From positions 350,396 to 414,395 of the forward strand of contig NZ_BTTW01000008.1 in the NCBI RefSeq assembly GCF_036245865.1: a stretch of 64,000 nucleotides of DNA, written 5' to 3'. The notes under the pieces are model-generated. The model saw only the letters and a program-made list of their open reading frames with translations, did not search any database and had not been told where the DNA came from. How positions within the stretch are numbered: the first letter of the stretch is position 1; each line of letters starts with the position of its first letter. Of the stretch, positions 9,696-19,983 are shown in pieces. This DNA is from Corallococcus caeni (GTDB lineage: Bacteria; Myxococcota; Myxococcia; Myxococcales; Myxococcaceae). A program made the position numbers and the translations under genes.

Positions 9696-10220
9696 ATGAT
9701 CACGCGTTGGAAGTCCGCAGTGGGAAGAATGGCCGTGGGAATCGCCACCCTGTCGGCGGCGCAGGCCGGGGCCCAGCAGGCGAGGACGCCGAACCCGGCG
9801 GTGAAGGCCGCCCCGGTGGCGAAGCCCGTCACCAGCCCGGCGACGGCGAAGTCCACCGGCACTGTGGACGTGGCCGTGGATGACGGCGCCAAGGGCACCC
9901 GGATGTACCGGTACGACCGGGGCAGCGGGAAGCTCACGTTGGTGAAGCAGCTCAGCCAGAAGGAGGCGGCCAGCACCACCGCCGGCTTCAAGGCGCTGGC
10001 CTCCGTGGAGAGCAGCGGCGGCATGTCCCTGGTGGACCCGGGCCGCGGCGGCGCCGTCGCCCCTGAAGGCCCGCGCCCCCCGGGCGGAGGCGGAGGCCCC
10101 CCGGGCGGACATGATCCAGGCCTCATGACCCAGGCGGACCTGGCCAACATCAACCGCGAGCTGGCCACCCTGAAGCTGAACAAGGCCCAGGTGAAGCTCG
10201 GCATGCCGCAGCAGCGGTAA
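9696..10220 (+). CDS. small exported protein downstream of CHAT gene
   Basis: 174 residues with a strong ribosome-binding site (GGGAGGAATC before ATG). The signal peptide ends around AAQAGAQQA. The mature protein has a low-complexity Ala/Pro/Lys stretch, a short domain (TVDVAVDDGAKGTRMYRYDRGSGKLTLVKQLS), a Gly/Pro-rich linker (PRPPGGGGGPPGG) and a C-terminal helix. No known family. It lies 54 bases after the CHAT-protease gene on the same strand. If the CHAT domain faces the periplasm, this protein is a natural candidate for a partner or substrate, but this is only inferred from position. Confidence 0.7.
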   Translation: MITRWKSAVGRMAVGIATLSAAQAGAQQARTPNPAVKAAPVAKPVTSPATAKSTGTVDVAVDDGAKGTRMYRYDRGSGKLTLVKQLSQKEAASTTAGFKALASVESSGGMSLVDPGRGGAVAPEGPRPPGGGGGPPGGHDPGLMTQADLANINRELATLKLNKAQVKLGMPQQR

Positions 10221-10248
10221 TCCCAGCCTCTCACCGGATGAAACGGAC

Positions 10249-10300
10249 GGCCGTGGCGCCGGGGTAGGGACGCGTCCCCTCACCCCGGAGGGCCACGGCC
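10249..10300 (+). terminator. large compound hairpin in 312-bp gap
   Basis: GGCCGTGGC (10249-10257) pairs with GCCACGGCC (10292-10300), inside which CCGGGGT pairs with ACCCCGG, and the loop holds the 12-base palindrome GGGACGCGTCCC. It starts 28 bases after the stop of the exported-protein gene. There is no T-run, so it is either a factor-dependent terminator or an mRNA 3' stabiliser. The rest of the gap (10301-10532) holds no gene or clear promoter that I can see. Confidence 0.5.
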
Positions 10301-10532
10301 TTCACGTTCCTGGATGGACCCTGGCCCACGCGTTCAACCCCAGACGCCCCGAGTGTCGGCCCTGACCTCGCTCCCGCGTTTCCCGTGCCTCTCGTGCCTT
10401 GCCCCACGTACAACGTGGTCACACTTTTCGTGCGTGAGGGGGCGCTGCTCGCCCGTTTGTCTTTGACGCCCTTCTCGTCCGAATGACTGTGGGTCCGGCC
10501 GGAGGACCCCAAGGCGGCAGGAGGGTGCACAC

Positions 10533-11486
10533 ATGGGGAACATGGAGAACGGTTGTCGTGGAGCGGGAGTGCGCACGCTGGTGGGGGCATGGGTCCTGAC
10601 CCTGGCGGTGCTGGGGGCGGGCTGTGACCCTGGCGCGAACGAACCCGCGCTAATGGACTCACTGGCCACGCAGGAGCAGGCGGCGCTCAGCTACAACAAG
10701 CTGTCCGCCAACGGGCTGTCGTACAATGGCTTGTCATTCAATGGCCTGTCCTTCAACGGCCTGTCTTTCAATGGCTTGTCAACGGCCGCCTTCGCGTCGT
10801 GGTTCAGCGCGGATCCGGCGCTCGCGGACGAGGTCATGCGCTACGTCGTGCGCTGCGCCGTCCCCGCGGGGCAGACGCGCGCGTACACGCATGCGGCGAC
10901 GAACACGGTGCACACCTGGACGGGGCTGCTGGGCCTGGCGCCGGGCTGGGCCGGGGGCGCGCCCCCGACGCTGGCGGAACAGCAGATCGTCTCCGCGTGC
11001 CTCGCCGCGCACGCCAACCCCTTCGGCGTGAGCGTGCCCATCTCCGTGCAGGGCCGGGACGGGCTGGGGCAGCCGATTGCCTCCTCCTCGGAGGAGCTGG
11101 CCATGTTCGCCCGGCCGGAGTCGTGCTTCTTCGGCAACCTCTTCCAGGGCCAGGGCCTCTACGCGGGCAGCCAGAACCCGCCCCTCGCCGCGAACCAGAG
11201 CACCACGCGCGCGTGCGCGGTGGTGGATGGCTCCGGGGCGCCGCGCATGACGTGCTCGCCGCTCGTCTACGTGGGGAAGTGCTCGGCGGCGTGCACCCCG
11301 GATGGCACGGCCGGGCGGGCCTTCGCGAGCTGCACGGCGGGCGGGGTCACCTTCCAGCCGCTCTCCACGTACGTGCGCGACGCGGACCTGGCCGTGTGCG
11401 GTGACGGCGTCTGCCAGGTGACGGAGTCCTGCGGGACGTCCAACACGTACAACGCGTGCGCGGCGGACTGCGGCGCCTGTCCTTGA
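10533..11486 (+). CDS. lipoprotein with NG-LS pentapeptide repeats and Cys-rich tail
   Basis: 317 residues; AGGAGG eight bases upstream of ATG 10533. The signal (VLTLAVLGAGC) gives a lipoprotein with Cys31. Residues 52-81 are six tandem pentapeptides (LSYNK, LSANG, LSYNG, then LSFNG three times). A helical domain follows (FASWFSADPALADEVMRYVVRCAV) and the C-terminal half is Cys-rich, ending in CGDGVCQVTESCGTSNTYNACAADCGACP, which resembles the EGF-like or 'myxo-Cys' endings common on secreted proteins of this group. Function unknown; likely at the cell surface. Repeats of this kind recur in myxobacterial surface proteins. Confidence 0.8.
   Translation: MGNMENGCRGAGVRTLVGAWVLTLAVLGAGCDPGANEPALMDSLATQEQAALSYNKLSANGLSYNGLSFNGLSFNGLSFNGLSTAAFASWFSADPALADEVMRYVVRCAVPAGQTRAYTHAATNTVHTWTGLLGLAPGWAGGAPPTLAEQQIVSACLAAHANPFGVSVPISVQGRDGLGQPIASSSEELAMFARPESCFFGNLFQGQGLYAGSQNPPLAANQSTTRACAVVDGSGAPRMTCSPLVYVGKCSAACTPDGTAGRAFASCTAGGVTFQPLSTYVRDADLAVCGDGVCQVTESCGTSNTYNACAADCGACP
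10686..10775 (+). repeat. six 15-bp in-frame repeats (LSxNG)
   Basis: Exactly 90 bp, six 15-bp units encoding LS-[YAF]-N-[KG]. The last three units encode the same peptide (LSFNG) with different third bases (for example TTCAATGGC, TTCAACGGC), so the peptide rather than the DNA appears to be conserved. Confidence 0.85.
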
Positions 11487-11504
11487 GGAGGAGCGGGGCG
11501 GCCT

Positions 11505-12035
11505 TCAGCCGGAGTGGGAGCCCAGGCCGGAGGCCGCGCCCGCGCGCAGCCGTTCGTGCAGCGCGTCGGTGAGCAGGTACCAGAACTGGACGTTGCCGAA
11601 GCTGAGGATGTCGCCGCCCCTGAGCGGCACCTCGCGCTTCCCGGTGGTGCTGGCGTTGACGAAGGTGCCGTTGGTGGAGCCCAGGTCGCGCACGGTGCAG
11701 CGCGCTTCGGCGCGGCTCCACTTGAGCTCCGCGTGCTGCTTGGACACGGACGCGTCGTCCAGCACCAGCTCGCAGTCCAGCCTCCGGCCAATCCTCAGCA
11801 CGTCGGAGTCCTTGAGGTTGGGGAGGGTGGCGACGAGCAGGTCGTCGAACTCGAAGAGCAGGGCGAGCATGCCCTGCTCGACGTCGCCGGGATCCGCCAT
11901 GCGGGTGGGCGCGAGCGCGGCGGCGGACAGCTCCGACGGCGGACGCTGTACCAGCGCGAAGGGGCCCAGCTGGTGCTGGAAGGCGCCCACGGGCAGGGCG
12001 GAGGCGAGCGCGCGCAATTCCTGGACGGACAACAC
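11505..12035 (-). CDS. FHA-domain protein
   Basis: 176 residues, start GTG 12035 without a strong ribosome-binding site. The C-terminal half is a forkhead-associated domain: IGRRLDCELVLDD, SVSKQHAEL, VRDLGSTNGTFVN and ILSFGNVQFWYL cover the phosphothreonine-binding residues (G-R, S-x-x-H, and N-G). FHA domains bind phosphothreonine in partner proteins, usually targets of Ser/Thr kinases, which are abundant in myxobacteria. The N-terminal 75 residues (AFQHQLGPFALVQRPP) are not recognised. Convergent with the lipoprotein at 10533, divergent from greA; no kinase next to it. Confidence 0.88.
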   Translation of the reverse strand: MLSVQELRALASALPVGAFQHQLGPFALVQRPPSELSAAALAPTRMADPGDVEQGMLALLFEFDDLLVATLPNLKDSDVLRIGRRLDCELVLDDASVSKQHAELKWSRAEARCTVRDLGSTNGTFVNASTTGKREVPLRGGDILSFGNVQFWYLLTDALHERLRAGAASGLGSHSG

Positions 12036-12103
12036 GGGGGGCAGCCTAACGGGTCGGCCGTCGGGCGCCCAGCCACTACCGGACGGTCACGGTGAGGCTT
12101 TCG

Positions 12104-12133
12104 TTGACCCGCGAGTCGCTCGTTCCCTACATT
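12104..12133 (+). promoter_or_regulatory. candidate sigma-70-type promoter of greA
   Basis: TTGACC at 12104-12109, an 18-base spacer and TACATT at 12128-12133, about 85 bases before the greA start and in the divergent gap with the FHA gene. Resemblance to the consensus is fair; no data beyond sequence. Confidence 0.4.
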
Positions 12134-12220
12134 GACCCTTTCGAGTCGCGGGCCGGGTTCCAGGAGGGAGCGCCGGACCTCCGATGCATGCAGCCAGGTG
12201 ATGGAAGGAGCGGTGGTTCG

Positions 12221-12733
12221 ATGAGCGGGAGCGACAACATCCCGATGACCCCTCACGGTCTGCAGAAGCTCAAGGACGAGCTGAAGCACCTCCAGTCCGT
12301 GGAGCGGGGCAAGATTTCGCGTGAGATCGAGGTCGCGCGCGCGCACGGCGACCTGCGTGAGAACGCCGAGTACCACGCGGCCAAGGAGAAGCAGTCGCAC
12401 ATCGAGGGGCGCATCCTGACCCTCGGCGACTGGATCGCCCGCGCGGAGGTCATCGACCCGGCGAAGCTGGGCGGCGACAAGGTCGTCTTCGGCGCCACCG
12501 TGGAGCTGGTGGACACGGAGAACGACAAGACCATCAGCTACCGCCTGGTGGGGGAGACGGAGGCCGACCTGAAGAAGCGGTGGATCGCCGTGACCTCTCC
12601 GGTGGCGCGCGCGCTCATCGGCAAGAAGGTGGGCGACGTCGCGACGGTGCAGAGCCCCGGCGGCGTCCGCGAGCTGGAGGTCGTGAAGATCAGCTTCGAG
12701 GATCCGCAGGAAGAGCCGGCCAGCGCGAGCTGA
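12221..12733 (+). CDS. greA: transcription elongation factor GreA
   Basis: 170 residues. Start ATG 12221 has AAGGAG ten bases upstream and produces MSGSDNIPMTPHGLQKLKDEL, matching the usual GreA N-terminus. The coiled coil carries VARAHGDLRENAEYHAAKEKQ with the two acidic tip residues, and the C-terminal FKBP-like domain follows (VFGATVELVDTENDKTISYRLVG, SPVARALIGKKVGD). GreA rescues backtracked RNA polymerase by stimulating transcript cleavage. The C-terminal tail EDPQEEPASAS is slightly longer than in E. coli. Confidence 0.96.
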   Translation: MSGSDNIPMTPHGLQKLKDELKHLQSVERGKISREIEVARAHGDLRENAEYHAAKEKQSHIEGRILTLGDWIARAEVIDPAKLGGDKVVFGATVELVDTENDKTISYRLVGETEADLKKRWIAVTSPVARALIGKKVGDVATVQSPGGVRELEVVKISFEDPQEEPASAS

Positions 12734-12844
12734 AGCCCGGCTGGCCGGATGTCCTTCGGGGGGGCGGGCCTGGGCTCGCTCCCCCGGTTTCGTTTTCCGC
12801 GCGGCGTCAGGCGTGCTTCGTAGGATGGAGGCTGGAAAATCCGC

Positions 12845-15799
<2,955 letters not shown>

Positions 15800-15888
15800 G
15801 CCCGGGGAGGCCTGCGTCCGCCCACCGGATTGGCCCGGACTGTTGGCGTGCTTACTCTTCCCTGGAGGAGCACGAGGGGGCACACGCG

Positions 15889-16524
15889 ATGGGAGACTGG
15901 GGCCGAGCGGAGTATCTGGCGAGGCAGGGCATCCGGGACCGGCGGGTGCTCGCGGCGATCGCCAACCTGAGCCGCGCGGACTTCGTGCCCGAGGGTGAGC
16001 GGGACGCGGCCTACCAGGATGTGCCCCTGCCCATCGGCCACGGACAGACCATCAGCCAGCCCTACGTGGTCGCCCTGATGACGGAGGCCCTGGGGCTGCG
16101 CGGCGGCGAGCGCGTGCTCGAGATTGGAACCGGCTCCGGCTACCAGACGGCGGTGCTCGCGCTGATGGCCCGCGAGGTCTACACGGTGGAGATCGTCCGC
16201 GAGCTGGCCCGGCCCGCCCGGCGACTGCTGCACCGGCTGGGCTTCACCAACGTGTTCTTCCGGGAGGGCGACGGCTCCCTGGGCTGGCCCGAGGCCGCGC
16301 CCTTCGACGCCATCATCGCCACCGCTGCGCCGGAGGAGATTCCCCGCGAGCTGCTGCGGCAGCTGAGGCCCGGAGGGCGCATGGTCATCCCCGTGGGCCC
16401 CACGCACGAGGCGCAGGAGCTGCTGCGCCTCCGCCGGGGCCAGCCGGGGATGCTGCCCCGGGTGGACCGCCTGCTGCCGGTGCGCTTCGTGCCCATGACG
16501 GGCCAGGCCTCGGTTCCGACCTGA
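15889..16524 (+). CDS. pcm: protein-L-isoaspartate O-methyltransferase
   Basis: 211 residues. The SAM-binding motif VLEIGTGSGYQTAVLA, the preceding family signature GHGQTISQPYVVALMTEAL, and post-motifs VYTVEIVRELA and FDAIIATAAPEEIP are all present. It methylates L-isoaspartyl residues in damaged proteins so they can revert to aspartate. Length is normal for Pcm. It lies 89 bases after recG; the start ATG has GGAGGAG upstream at a long distance (cacgagggggcacacgcg follows). Single-copy here, with the zinc-ribbon gene 108 bases downstream. Confidence 0.92.
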   Translation: MGDWGRAEYLARQGIRDRRVLAAIANLSRADFVPEGERDAAYQDVPLPIGHGQTISQPYVVALMTEALGLRGGERVLEIGTGSGYQTAVLALMAREVYTVEIVRELARPARRLLHRLGFTNVFFREGDGSLGWPEAAPFDAIIATAAPEEIPRELLRQLRPGGRMVIPVGPTHEAQELLRLRRGQPGMLPRVDRLLPVRFVPMTGQASVPT

Positions 16525-16632
16525 CGCGAGCCGACGGTGCTGGCGGGTGCGGAAGGACGCACGCCTGCACGCCCACTGCCTGCGTCCCGGGTCGCGTTGC
16601 CGTGAGGGGAGGGGACCGGTAACGTCCCGTCC

Positions 16633-17199
16633 ATGATCATCTGCCCGGTCTGCGACCACGTGCAGTCGGAAGGCGAAGAGTGCGAAGGCTGCGGCAAGCG
16701 CTTTCCTGGCCTCGTGAACACCCCGGACCCTGTCGTGGCCCCGCTGCCGGAGCTGGAGCTGACGCACCACGCGGGTGGCCGGGTGCCCGTGGATGCGCCC
16801 GTGCTGCCGGAGCTGGACCTGACGCGGCTGCGCTCGGGGCCGGACCTGCCGGCCATGTCCGTGCCCGACCTGGAGCTGACCCGCTCGGGCGTCACGGGCG
16901 AGGTGCCCGTCGCGCAGATGACCGACCTGGACACGGGCCGCGCGCAGGACGACGGCGTGCGCACCGTCGCTCCCGTGGGCGCGGTGACGTGCCGCTACTG
17001 CCGCCACGTCCAGGCGGAGGGCCTGCTGTGTGACGGCTGCGGCATGCGCCTGCCCCGCGTCAAGGTGGCGGCGCAGACGACCGCGAAGCGCAAGGGCGCG
17101 GACGAGGGCGAGCGCGTGCCCTGTCCCTCCTGCCACGTGCCGGCCTGGCCGGGCCGCGCGTGCGTGGCGTGCGGCACGAAGGTGGAGGCGGAGGCGTGA
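16633..17199 (+). CDS. zinc-ribbon protein, unknown function
   Basis: 188 residues with three Cys4 zinc-ribbon-like modules: CPVC...CEGCG at the N-terminus, CRYC...CDGCG at about 120, and CPSC...CVACG at the C-terminus. Between them is a run of similar elements (LPELELTHHAGG, LPELDLTRLRSG, VPDLELTRSGV). No catalytic domain is visible; it may be a scaffold or regulator. Its stop overlaps the thrC start (GTGA at 17196-17199), so the two are co-translated. ThrC itself begins with a zinc ribbon of the same kind. Confidence 0.75.
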   Translation: MIICPVCDHVQSEGEECEGCGKRFPGLVNTPDPVVAPLPELELTHHAGGRVPVDAPVLPELDLTRLRSGPDLPAMSVPDLELTRSGVTGEVPVAQMTDLDTGRAQDDGVRTVAPVGAVTCRYCRHVQAEGLLCDGCGMRLPRVKVAAQTTAKRKGADEGERVPCPSCHVPAWPGRACVACGTKVEAEA

Positions 17200-18527
17200 C
17201 GGCTCCGGCACTGACGGCGGGCTACGTGTGCAGCGAGGGCTGCGGCTTCACCGCGTCGCTGTGGGAGGTCGTCTACCGCTGCCCGCGCTGCGAAGGACTG
17301 CTGGAGGTGGCCCACGACGAGGCCGCCCTGCGCGCCGTGCCCGCTTCGGAGTGGAAGCGCCGCTTCGAGTCCCGCTTCGCCACCTCCCGGCTGCCGGACG
17401 GCTCGGGCGTGTGGGGCAAGCGCGAGTGGGCGCTGCCCGAGCTGCCGGTGGAGGACATCGTCTCGCTGGGCGAGGGGCGCGTGCCGCTCAAGCCGCTGCC
17501 CCGCATGGCGGCGGAGCTGGGGCTGGGCTCGCTGATGTTGAAGGAGTGCGGCGTCTCCCCGACGGGCAGCTTCAAGGACTGGGGGATGACCGTCCTGGTG
17601 TCCGCGGTGAAGCACCTGCGCTCGCGCGGCACGCCCATCCGCGCGGTGGCGTGCGCGTCCACGGGCGACACGTCCGCGGCGCTGTCCGCGTACGCCGCGG
17701 CGGCGGGTATCCCGGCAGTGGTGTTCCTGCCGAAGAACAAGGTGTCGCTCGCGCAGCTCGTGCAGCCCATCGCCAACGGGGCGCGCGTGCTGTCGCTGGA
17801 CACGGACTTCGACGGCTGCATGAAGCTGGTGCAGGCGGTGACGGCGGACACGGGGCTGTACCTGGCGAACTCGATGAACTCGCTGCGCATCGAGGGCCAG
17901 AAGATGATCGCCATCGAGCTGTGCCAGGACCTGGGCTGGGAGCCGCCGGATTGGATCGTCATCCCGGGCGGCAACCTGGGCAACGCGAGTGCGCTGGGCC
18001 GGGGCCTGGACCTGCTGTTCAACCTGGGGCTCATCACCCGCCGGCCGCGCATCGCGGTGGCGCAGGCGCAGCGGGCCAACCCCCTGGCGCGCGCCTTCCG
18101 AGGTGGCTTCCAGGACCTGGTGCCCATGCAGGCGGGAGCGACGCTCGCGTCCGCCATCCAGATTGGCAACCCGGTGTCCTTCCGCCGCGCGGTGCGGATG
18201 CTGCGCGCGTTCGACGGCGTGGTGGAGGAGGCGTCGGAGTCGGAGCTGGCCAACGCGGCGGCCCGGGCGGACCGCGAGGGCACCTTCACCTGTCCGCAGA
18301 CGGGCGTCGCGCTGGCGGCGGTGGAGAAGCTGGCCGCGTCGGGCGTGATGGCGAAGGGCGCCAGCGTCGCGGTGGTGGCCACCGCGCACGGGCTGAAGTT
18401 CGCGGACTTCAAGGTGGGCTACCACCGGCAGACGCTGGCGGACGTGAAGGCCGCGCTCGCGAACCCGCCGGTGGAACTGCCCGCGGACCTGTCCGCCGTG
18501 CGCGCCGCCCTGAAGGACCTGGGCTGA
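17196..18527 (+). CDS. thrC: threonine synthase
   Basis: About 443 residues from GTG 17196, which overlaps the previous stop (GTGA) and has GGAGG upstream. An N-terminal zinc ribbon (CSEGC...CPRC) precedes the PLP fold: SPTGSFKDWGM with the Schiff-base Lys at 127, ASTGDTSAALSAYAAAAGIP as phosphate-binding region, and IVIPGGNLGNASALGRGLD. It converts O-phosphohomoserine to threonine. This zinc-ribbon class of threonine synthase is common in Gram-positive and delta-proteobacteria. Upstream coupling to a zinc-ribbon gene is unexplained. Confidence 0.93.
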   Translation: MTAPALTAGYVCSEGCGFTASLWEVVYRCPRCEGLLEVAHDEAALRAVPASEWKRRFESRFATSRLPDGSGVWGKREWALPELPVEDIVSLGEGRVPLKPLPRMAAELGLGSLMLKECGVSPTGSFKDWGMTVLVSAVKHLRSRGTPIRAVACASTGDTSAALSAYAAAAGIPAVVFLPKNKVSLAQLVQPIANGARVLSLDTDFDGCMKLVQAVTADTGLYLANSMNSLRIEGQKMIAIELCQDLGWEPPDWIVIPGGNLGNASALGRGLDLLFNLGLITRRPRIAVAQAQRANPLARAFRGGFQDLVPMQAGATLASAIQIGNPVSFRRAVRMLRAFDGVVEEASESELANAAARADREGTFTCPQTGVALAAVEKLAASGVMAKGASVAVVATAHGLKFADFKVGYHRQTLADVKAALANPPVELPADLSAVRAALKDLG

Positions 18528-18533
18528 GCCCGT

Positions 18534-19904
18534 TCAGGAAGTAAGGCCGGGAAGCGGCTCCGGCAGCGCGTCGGGCAGGGCCTGTTCGACGCGGCGGACG
18601 CTCGGCAGGAGCGTGCACGCCGCCACGAGCAACACGGTGGCAGCGCCCAGCAGCAGGAAGAACAGGGCGATCCCCCGGCCCGGCCCCGTGCCCCCCACCC
18701 AGGGGCCCAGCGCGGAGGCCAGGGGGCTGCCCACGGCCATCATCGGCTCGAAGACGTGATCCGCGAGCGGTCCGGAGAGCAGGTAGGCGGCCGGGATGGC
18801 GCCGCCGGACAGCGCGGCATGCACGGCGAAGACGCGGCCCTGCAACCCGGTGGGGACCTTGCGCTGCCAGAGGGTCTGGTTGCAGCTCATGATGACGGGG
18901 ACGGTGAACAGGACGCCGAACGCGCCCGCGCCCACGCCCCACGCGGACGCACGTGACGCGCCCAGCCCCATGAACAGGCCCTGGAGCAGCACGAACCCCA
19001 GCACGGTCCAGACGCCGCGCGCCCCGCCCCAGGCGAGCAGCAGCAGGCTTCCGGCGAGCATGCCCACGCCGCCCGCGGTCATCACCGCGCCCAGCGTGCG
19101 CACGTCGGTGAAGGACATGACCAGGGGCGTGACGAGCACCTGGAGGATGCCCAGGTTGAAACTCATCAGCGTGAGGAGGACCTGGAGCCCCAGGAGGCCC
19201 GGCCGCTCGCGGATGTAGCGCCAGCCCACTGCGGCGTCCTGGAGCGCGCGGACTCCCAGGGACGCCTTCACCGGCGCTGCCTCCGTCGGTGGTGCGGCGG
19301 GCACGCGCAGGGACTGGAGCACCGCCAGCGAGAGGGCCGCCGCGATGACGTCGATGATCAGCAGGCCGGTGACGCCGATGAGGGGCAGCAGGACGCCGGA
19401 CAGCAGCGGCGCGACGATGTAGCCCAGCGCCAGGCCCAGCTGCATGAGGCCATTGGCGCGCGGAAGCTGCTCCGGGCCCACCATCAGCGTCGTGGCCTTG
19501 GTGAAGGCAGGGCGTTGGACGCTGTTGAACGCGGCGCCGGCCGCGACGAGCGCGAGGAGGGCGCCCACGCTCAGGCGATCCAACCAGAGCAACAGCGCGA
19601 TGAGCACCGTGCAGACGGCTCCGCCCGCGTGCCCCAGCATCATCACCTTGCGCAGGTCGTGCCGGTCCACCACGCCGCCCAGCAGCGGTGCCACCAGCAC
19701 GCCCGGCGCGAAGGCGGCCAGGGCGATGAGCGAGTAGAGCGACGTGGACCGCGTGTGCTCATACATCCACACGCTCAGGCCGAAGCCGTTCAGGTGCGAG
19801 CCCATGCCCGACACCGTCTGCCCCAGCCACAGCAGCACGAACCGGGAGAAGGGCGGCGGCCCGCTGTCACGGCCTCGCGGTGGCTGGGGGAGGGAGGTTC
19901 GCAT
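18534..19904 (-). CDS. MFS transporter (EntS/MdfA-like exporter)
   Basis: 456 residues with about 12 hydrophobic helices. The N-terminus (FVLLWLGQTVSGMGSHLNGFGLSVWMYEHT) is typical of the MFS_3 subfamily, as are VDRHDLRKVMMLGHAGGA (motif A) and LPRANGLMQLGLALGYIVAPLLSGVLL. A basic cytoplasmic loop follows TM6. Such proteins export siderophores, macrolides or small toxic molecules by proton antiport. No regulator next to it. Convergent with thrC and on the same strand as the ribB-like gene, 79 bases after it. Confidence 0.87.
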   Translation of the reverse strand: MRTSLPQPPRGRDSGPPPFSRFVLLWLGQTVSGMGSHLNGFGLSVWMYEHTRSTSLYSLIALAAFAPGVLVAPLLGGVVDRHDLRKVMMLGHAGGAVCTVLIALLLWLDRLSVGALLALVAAGAAFNSVQRPAFTKATTLMVGPEQLPRANGLMQLGLALGYIVAPLLSGVLLPLIGVTGLLIIDVIAAALSLAVLQSLRVPAAPPTEAAPVKASLGVRALQDAAVGWRYIRERPGLLGLQVLLTLMSFNLGILQVLVTPLVMSFTDVRTLGAVMTAGGVGMLAGSLLLLAWGGARGVWTVLGFVLLQGLFMGLGASRASAWGVGAGAFGVLFTVPVIMSCNQTLWQRKVPTGLQGRVFAVHAALSGGAIPAAYLLSGPLADHVFEPMMAVGSPLASALGPWVGGTGPGRGIALFFLLLGAATVLLVAACTLLPSVRRVEQALPDALPEPLPGLTS

Positions 19905-19983
19905 GCCCGGGTCGAACTGGAGTGGCCACGAACCCTGCCACTCCGCTCTGACACCGGGCGTCCGGCGAACCTCCCGGGTTTCG

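Noticed and set aside
6588-10283. Long minus-strand open frame across the CHAT-protease gene
   Set aside because: Low-complexity Arg/Gln/Gly translation with no motif, antisense to the gene with zinc finger, TM and CHAT motifs.
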